Assembly: GCA_003978375.1 (NCBI GenBank)
Contig: QNZW01000166.1
Span: forward strand, 1 to 5,055
Direction: 5' to 3'
DNA length: 5,055 bases
Origin: Sulfurovum sp.
GTDB lineage: Bacteria; Campylobacterota; Campylobacteria; Campylobacterales; Sulfurovaceae
In this document: positions 4,900 to 5,055 of the stretch, in pieces
How the letters are laid out: each line of letters opens with the position of its first letter
Numbering within the stretch: position 1 is the stretch's first letter
Notes under the pieces: generated by a model
What the model was told of the DNA's origin: nothing
Databases searched by the model: none
What the model saw: only the letters and a program-made list of their open reading frames with translations
Made by a program: the position numbers and the translations under genes

Positions 4900-5055
4900 A
4901 TGAAATATTCTTTCATCATAATAGCACTTAGTATCATTGGTTTTAATGGTTGTTCATTGACAAAACATCATGTATCACCTAAACACAAAAAAACAAATAC
5001 CAAATCTACCATGAACTATGAAAAACCAACCAAAGCAAAATCAATTAAATTTCAC
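4900..5055 (+). CDS. Small putative lipoprotein, N-terminal part (cut by right edge)
   Basis: The frame is open for 52 codons from ATG 4900 to the window edge. AGGA (4890-4893) lies six bases before it. An earlier ATG at 4895 runs straight into a stop codon, so 4900 is the start. Residues 1-18 look like a lipoprotein signal peptide: a short Lys n-region, a hydrophobic core (FIIIALSIIGF), then Asn-Gly-Cys with Cys18 as the probable lipidated residue. The lipobox FNGC is slightly off consensus (L-[AST]-[GA]-C), with Phe at -3 and Asn at -2. The visible mature part is hydrophilic and rich in Lys, His and Thr, as in a linker after a lipid anchor. The protein would sit on the periplasmic face of the inner or outer membrane. 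Its function cannot be judged from this piece. It is divergent from hemF. Confidence 0.75.
   Translation, partial: MKYSFIIIALSIIGFNGCSLTKHHVSPKHKKTNTKSTMNYEKPTKAKSIKFH

Noticed and set aside
1..5055. Mobile elements, CRISPR repeats, tRNA or rRNA genes.
   Set aside because: I saw no transposase or integrase motifs, no regularly spaced direct repeats and no tRNA-like cloverleaf. Gaps between genes are short (the longest is about 190 bases) and look like promoters.

Overview
The window reads as AT-rich chromosomal DNA from a free-living member of the Campylobacterota (Sulfurovum/Sulfurimonas-like). This rests on the base composition, on TGnTAtaAT-type -10 elements without clear -35 boxes, on short RlmB and FabI proteins of the Helicobacter/Campylobacter style, and on a stand-alone 162-residue asparaginase-domain protein. 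It is an inference from sequence character; there is no rRNA or other marker gene here.

Layout. Positions 1-317 (minus) hold the N-terminal part of an unrecognised Lys/Thr-rich protein that runs off the left edge. Positions 373-1128 (minus) encode an RlmB-like SpoU/TrmH 2'-O-methyltransferase. Positions 1201-2283 (plus) encode an unrecognised, very basic protein with a membrane segment at each end; it is divergent from rlmB and overlaps fabI tail to tail. Positions 2258-3079 (minus) encode enoyl-ACP reductase FabI. Positions 3152-3640 (plus) encode the short asparaginase-domain protein, divergent from fabI. Positions 3674-4708 (minus) encode a divergent HemF-family (oxygen-dependent) coproporphyrinogen III oxidase. 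Positions 4900-5055 (plus) hold the start of a small lipoprotein cut by the right edge.

The genes do not form one pathway: rRNA modification, fatty acid synthesis, haem synthesis and small accessory proteins sit as mostly single-gene transcription units with alternating strands. Regulation is compact. Three divergent gene pairs (rlmB/1201, fabI/3152, hemF/4900) each have closely spaced back-to-back promoters. In the fabI/asparaginase pair both -10 elements lie in one 10-bp palindrome. In the hemF/lipoprotein gap a 7-2-7 inverted repeat lies over the predicted lipoprotein transcription start.

Several start codons were moved from the longest possible reading frame on the basis of Shine-Dalgarno (SD) placement: fabI to ATG 3079, hemF to ATG 4708, and the membrane protein to TTG 1201. 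I see no mobile element, CRISPR, tRNA or rRNA. I also see no clear evidence of a new multi-gene system. The most unusual items are the HemF variant with a substituted active-site arginine and a C-terminal extension, the one-domain asparaginase, and the basic double-anchored membrane protein.
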